Positions 62,101 to 64,000 of a stretch of DNA of 64,000 bases are shown here, one piece after another; within the stretch, counting starts at the first letter, position 1, and the number at the start of each line of letters is the position of its first letter. The DNA is from Weissella cibaria KACC 11862 (GTDB taxonomy: Bacteria > Bacillota > Bacilli > Lactobacillales > Lactobacillaceae). Location: the NCBI RefSeq assembly GCF_000193635.1, contig NZ_AEKT01000031.1, positions 1-64,000 of the forward strand, written 5' to 3'. A model generated the notes under the pieces. It searched no databases and was not told the DNA's origin. It was given only the letters and a program-made list of their open reading frames with translations. Position numbers and translations under genes: made by a program.

Positions 62101-62266
62101 TCATAATCGTCGCCGGATTCGAATTCACCAAAACAACTTCATAACCTTCCTCTTTCAAAGCAATCGCTGCCTGCGAACCGGAATAATCAAATTCAGCCGC
62201 CTGTCCAACCACAATCGGTCCCGACCCAATCACCAATATTTTGTGAATATCACACCGTTTTGTCAT
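59189..62266 (-). CDS. carB: Carbamoyl-phosphate synthase large chain
   Basis: A 1025-residue subunit that makes carbamoyl phosphate from ammonia, bicarbonate and two ATP. Two ATP-grasp halves (about residues 1-400 and 540-930), each with GSGP-type N-terminal motifs ([10 protein letters not shown] and [10 protein letters not shown]), and a shortened C-terminal regulatory domain. At about 1025 residues it is shorter than pyrimidine-type CarB and similar to arginine-specific enzymes. It overlaps carA by 4 bp, and argF lies upstream, supporting an arginine role. Confidence 0.92.
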   Translation of the reverse strand: MTKRCDIHKILVIGSGPIVVGQAAEFDYSGSQAAIALKEEGYEVVLVNSNPATIMTDKETADKVYIEPLTLASLQTIIQQEKPDALLPTLGGQTGLNMAKELAESGILDEYNVELIGTKLSAIEAAEDREQFRDLMTELGEPVPASAIAVTVAEAVQFADVQGYPVIVRPAYTLGGSGGGIAQNEAELVQITQHGLDLSPVTQVLIEESIAGYKEIEFEVMRDTKDNALIVASMENFDPVGIHTGDSIVVAPVQTLSDVDYQMLRDAALKIIRALDIAGGVNIQMALAPDSDKYAIIEVNPRVSRSSALASKATGYPIAKMAAKIAVGLSLDEIKNPVTETTLADFEPALDYVIVKIPRWPFDKFKTANRQLGTQMKATGEVMAIGRNLEEALLKAIRSLEIGVTGLNDVQYEEWATSELLAHLWPARDDRLFMLAELLRRGVTPTELHDATKIDNYFLDKLVNIVTLAQQLQQAPGDSTMLALAKRRGFADATIAELWQWTSDDVWQLRIDHDIKPVYKMVDTVAGEFDAVTPYYYATYGKENEARVTQRPSVLVIGSGPIRIGQGVEFDYATVHAVKAIQSAGYEAIVMNSNPETVSTDFSISDKLYFEPLTFEDVREVVALEQPVGVIVQFGGQTAINLAADLEKHGINILGTSVADLNRAEDRASFNQVIEKLQLPQPIGQTATTVKEAVKIAKSIGYPVLVRPSYVLGGRAMEIVTNEAALADYMSRAVAVSHDHPVLIDQYVVGMEAELDVLSDGETVVTPGVMEHIEPAGIHSGDSMSVYPPQVLSESRQAKMIAAATALARELQIVGLLNVQFVIQDDTAYVIEVNPRASRTVPFISKVTDVPLAQLATQVMLGTKLADLGYQDGVQQVPTTVAVKAPVFSFSKLPGVTQLLGPEMKSTGEAMGRAETFDVALYKAFTSAGIKVPATPGVAVLLTDDDQEAVALELAFVNAGFKTRRQCERVEQGDVLIDTRKIPVASPQADQQMTLWHDAMNKQLPVFTSAATAYAFLQAYQSQNE

Positions 62267-63333
62267 TGCATAACCCCCGCTTTTTCTTGTCGCATTAACG
62301 TTACAAACTCATCGAATAGATAAGTGGCATCATGCGGTCCTGGTGCCGCATCTGGATGAAATTGAACTGAAAAGGCGGCATGATTACGTAGTCGCACGCC
62401 TTCTACAGTTCCGTCATTGATGTCCTCATGAGTCACAATAAGATCAGTATCTTGCAAACTGTCCTTTGCAACTGCATAGCCATGATTTTGCGATGTAAAA
62501 TCAGTCCGTTGACTCGTCAGGTCACGCACAGCATGATTGAATCCACGATGGCCAAATTTCATCTTATACGTGTCAGCCCCGTTCGCCATTGCAAATAGTT
62601 GGTGACCTAAGCAAATCCCGAATAGTGGTTTAACTTCTTGTAATTGTTGAATTTTCGGAATCATATCCACGAATGCATTCGGATCCCCTGGGCCATTTGA
62701 TAGTAGAATGCCATCCGGATTGCCAGCCAAAATATCTGTCACCGCTGCATCAGGCGATAACACAGTCACGGTCACACCGCGATCGTTCAATGCCCGTATA
62801 ATTGAATTTTTCAAGCCAAAGTCAATCAATGCGACCTGCACATCACTCACGTCTGATTTATAAACCGTTGTTGGCTGATATGCGTCAGCAACTGGCAAAC
62901 TTGCCGGTGCGTTCACGGCCACGTCACTTGGATTATCTACCAAGACGCCAGTCATCGTCCCAAATTCACGTAGTTCTTTCGTTAAAGCGCGTGTATCCAC
63001 TCCGGTAATTCCAGGCAGCGCCATCACTTCAGCCCATTCACGTAATGACATCTTAGACCGCCAATTGCTTGGGTGCTCCGCAATGTCCGCCGTGATAATA
63101 GCGCTTGCCGCGGGTTTATCAGATTCATAATCAGCATCATTAATCCCATAATTACCAATTAACGGATACGTAAACACAATCATTTGGCCCAGATAGGACT
63201 TATCGGTAATCGCTTCTTGATAGCCCGTCATACCGGTTGTAAACACCAATTCTCCCGCAACACTTTGCGTGGCGCCGAAGCCTTCGCCCTCATAAATCGA
63301 GCCATTCTCCAATACTAAATATCGTTTATTCAT
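62263..63333 (-). CDS. carA: Carbamoyl-phosphate synthase small chain
   Basis: A 356-residue glutaminase subunit. The N-terminal CarA domain is followed from about residue 168 by a class I amidotransferase with the nucleophile in [11 protein letters not shown] (near residue 240) and the His/Glu dyad near the C-terminus ([14 protein letters not shown]). It is coupled to carB and lies downstream of argF across a terminator-like hairpin. Confidence 0.92.
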   Translation of the reverse strand: MNKRYLVLENGSIYEGEGFGATQSVAGELVFTTGMTGYQEAITDKSYLGQMIVFTYPLIGNYGINDADYESDKPAASAIITADIAEHPSNWRSKMSLREWAEVMALPGITGVDTRALTKELREFGTMTGVLVDNPSDVAVNAPASLPVADAYQPTTVYKSDVSDVQVALIDFGLKNSIIRALNDRGVTVTVLSPDAAVTDILAGNPDGILLSNGPGDPNAFVDMIPKIQQLQEVKPLFGICLGHQLFAMANGADTYKMKFGHRGFNHAVRDLTSQRTDFTSQNHGYAVAKDSLQDTDLIVTHEDINDGTVEGVRLRNHAAFSVQFHPDAAPGPHDATYLFDEFVTLMRQEKAGVMQ

Positions 63334-63349
63334 TCTTAGTCCTCATTAT

Positions 63350-63384
63350 AAAAATCCCCCGTAATGTGCCAAGCATCACGGGGG
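63350..63384 (-). terminator. Terminator or attenuator between argF and carA
   Basis: CCCCCGT.AT and AT.ACGGGGG pair, followed by TTTTT, only about 15 nt before the carA ribosome site. It could end the argF transcript or attenuate carAB. No clear leader peptide or pairing rival was found. Confidence 0.7.
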
Positions 63385-63479
63385 ACTTATCGTTATTCGT
63401 TTACTTAATGACGATATACGCAATTGAACCATGCAAGCCTCGCTGAACTTAGTTAAATCATTCAATTGTTTCTAATCAT

Positions 63480-64000
63480 CTAGTCAATTGCCAACGGCTG
63501 TGGCAAAAATAGTTCACCTAACGTTGCAGCCATTACCGCCTTGATTGTATGCAACCGATTTTCGGCCTGTTGAAATTGCTTAGCATTGTCCGCATGAAAT
63601 ACTTCATTCGTAATTTCCATCTCAGTCAGACCAAATCGCTTGTAAATGTCTTGAGCCATTGTCGTTTCTAAATCATGAAACGCTGGTAGATCATGCAACA
63701 CAATCGTATCGGCACGCCCCGTTTGGGCAACCACTTCAGCATTAATTTGATATCGCTGCAATAGTTGAATACGTTCTGCCCAAGCATCTTCTTCTCCCAT
63801 TGAAGCCCACACATCGGTATACAACACATGCGCCCCCTGTACACCAAGGGCCACGTCATCGGTCAACACGATTTTCGCCCCACTTTTCTCGGCAAACTTG
63901 CGGGCAATCTGTTGCACCTCCGTCGTCGGTTGTAGTGACTCTGGTGCAACCAATGTTATATCAACCCCCAATAGCGCTCCGGTAACAAGCAATGAATTCG
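63480..64000 (-). CDS. argF: Ornithine carbamoyltransferase, C-terminal part
   Basis: The last about 173 residues of OTC, cut by the window edge. The DVWASMGEE loop (SMG motif) marks ornithine rather than putrescine or aspartate specificity, and the C-terminal NRLHTIKAVMAATLG is typical. The highly conserved HCLPAFH motif reads HDLPAFHD here: the ornithine-contacting cysteine is aspartate. Its product citrulline uses carbamoyl phosphate from the adjacent carAB. Confidence 0.88.
   Translation of the reverse strand, partial: NSLLVTGALLGVDITLVAPESLQPTTEVQQIARKFAEKSGAKIVLTDDVALGVQGAHVLYTDVWASMGEEDAWAERIQLLQRYQINAEVVAQTGRADTIVLHDLPAFHDLETTMAQDIYKRFGLTEMEITNEVFHADNAKQFQQAENRLHTIKAVMAATLGELFLPQPLAID

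Noticed and set aside
1-64000. tRNA, rRNA, CRISPR arrays, insertion sequences, prophage genes
   Set aside because: No cloverleaf, regular repeat-spacer pattern, transposase or phage structural gene could be identified by eye; a dedicated scan was not possible.

Overview
The window looks like chromosomal DNA of a low-to-mid GC lactic acid bacterium of the Lactobacillaceae, most like Weissella or a close Leuconostoc-group relative. This rests on TTG/GTT-rich codon use, AGGAGG ribosome sites, numerous rho-independent terminators, and genes typical of such genomes (MprF, GshA, FetAB-type exporter, BMP-family binding protein, arginine-type carAB beside argF). The genus is an inference. No rRNA, tRNA, prophage, transposase or CRISPR array was seen. 

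Layout: 1-5.5 kb holds PsiE, a CDF-like protein, an amino-acid permease behind a phenylalanine leader-peptide attenuator, an amidohydrolase, a DEDD exonuclease and a small orphan protein. 5.5-13.5 kb holds a LysR regulator divergent from a CoA-transferase/FabK-like pair, two YeiH-type permeases, an XRE membrane regulator and a GNAT enzyme. 13.6-29 kb holds Dus, a YiiX-like hydrolase, YihY, an esterase, a second permease, GshA, an HxlR/SnoaL pair, an AI-2E family protein, an alpha/beta hydrolase-mprF operon and a MenA-like prenyltransferase. 29.6-34 kb holds acylphosphatase and an amino-acid ABC system: two binding proteins (one frameshifted) divergent from a permease/ATPase pair that has its own leader-peptide attenuator. 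34-46 kb holds a YtrA-regulated ABC exporter, a TetR-FetA-FetB operon, an aldo/keto reductase, a MarR-controlled multidrug ABC exporter, NUDIX, a lipase-DedA pair and a BMP-type binding protein. 46-59 kb holds an EamA carrier, a large GT-C-like membrane protein, RlmCD, an FMN reductase, a MerR-SDR operon, a broken MqsR-type toxin with an intact HTH partner, an ABC-2 exporter, a third APC permease and a GT51 glycosyltransferase. 59-64 kb is the arginine/carbamoyl-phosphate block argF-carA-carB. 

The most notable content is in regulatory RNA and DNA. A four-segment attenuator coding a Phe-rich leader peptide precedes one permease, and a second attenuator with a single-Cys leader peptide precedes the amino-acid ABC transporter. 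Two paralogous small-RNA-like elements (about 48.7 and 52.6 kb) show compensatory hairpin changes, CCC-rich loops and their own terminators; they may be a small-RNA family acting on Shine-Dalgarno sequences. A roughly 215 bp three-hairpin repeat occurs in two near-identical inverted copies plus a truncated one. Four parS-like 16-mers are scattered through the window. Several operators (LysR, YtrA, MarR, MerR, BMP promoter, TA palindrome) can be read directly. Three extracytoplasmic binding proteins lack the lipobox cysteine usual in Gram-positive bacteria.
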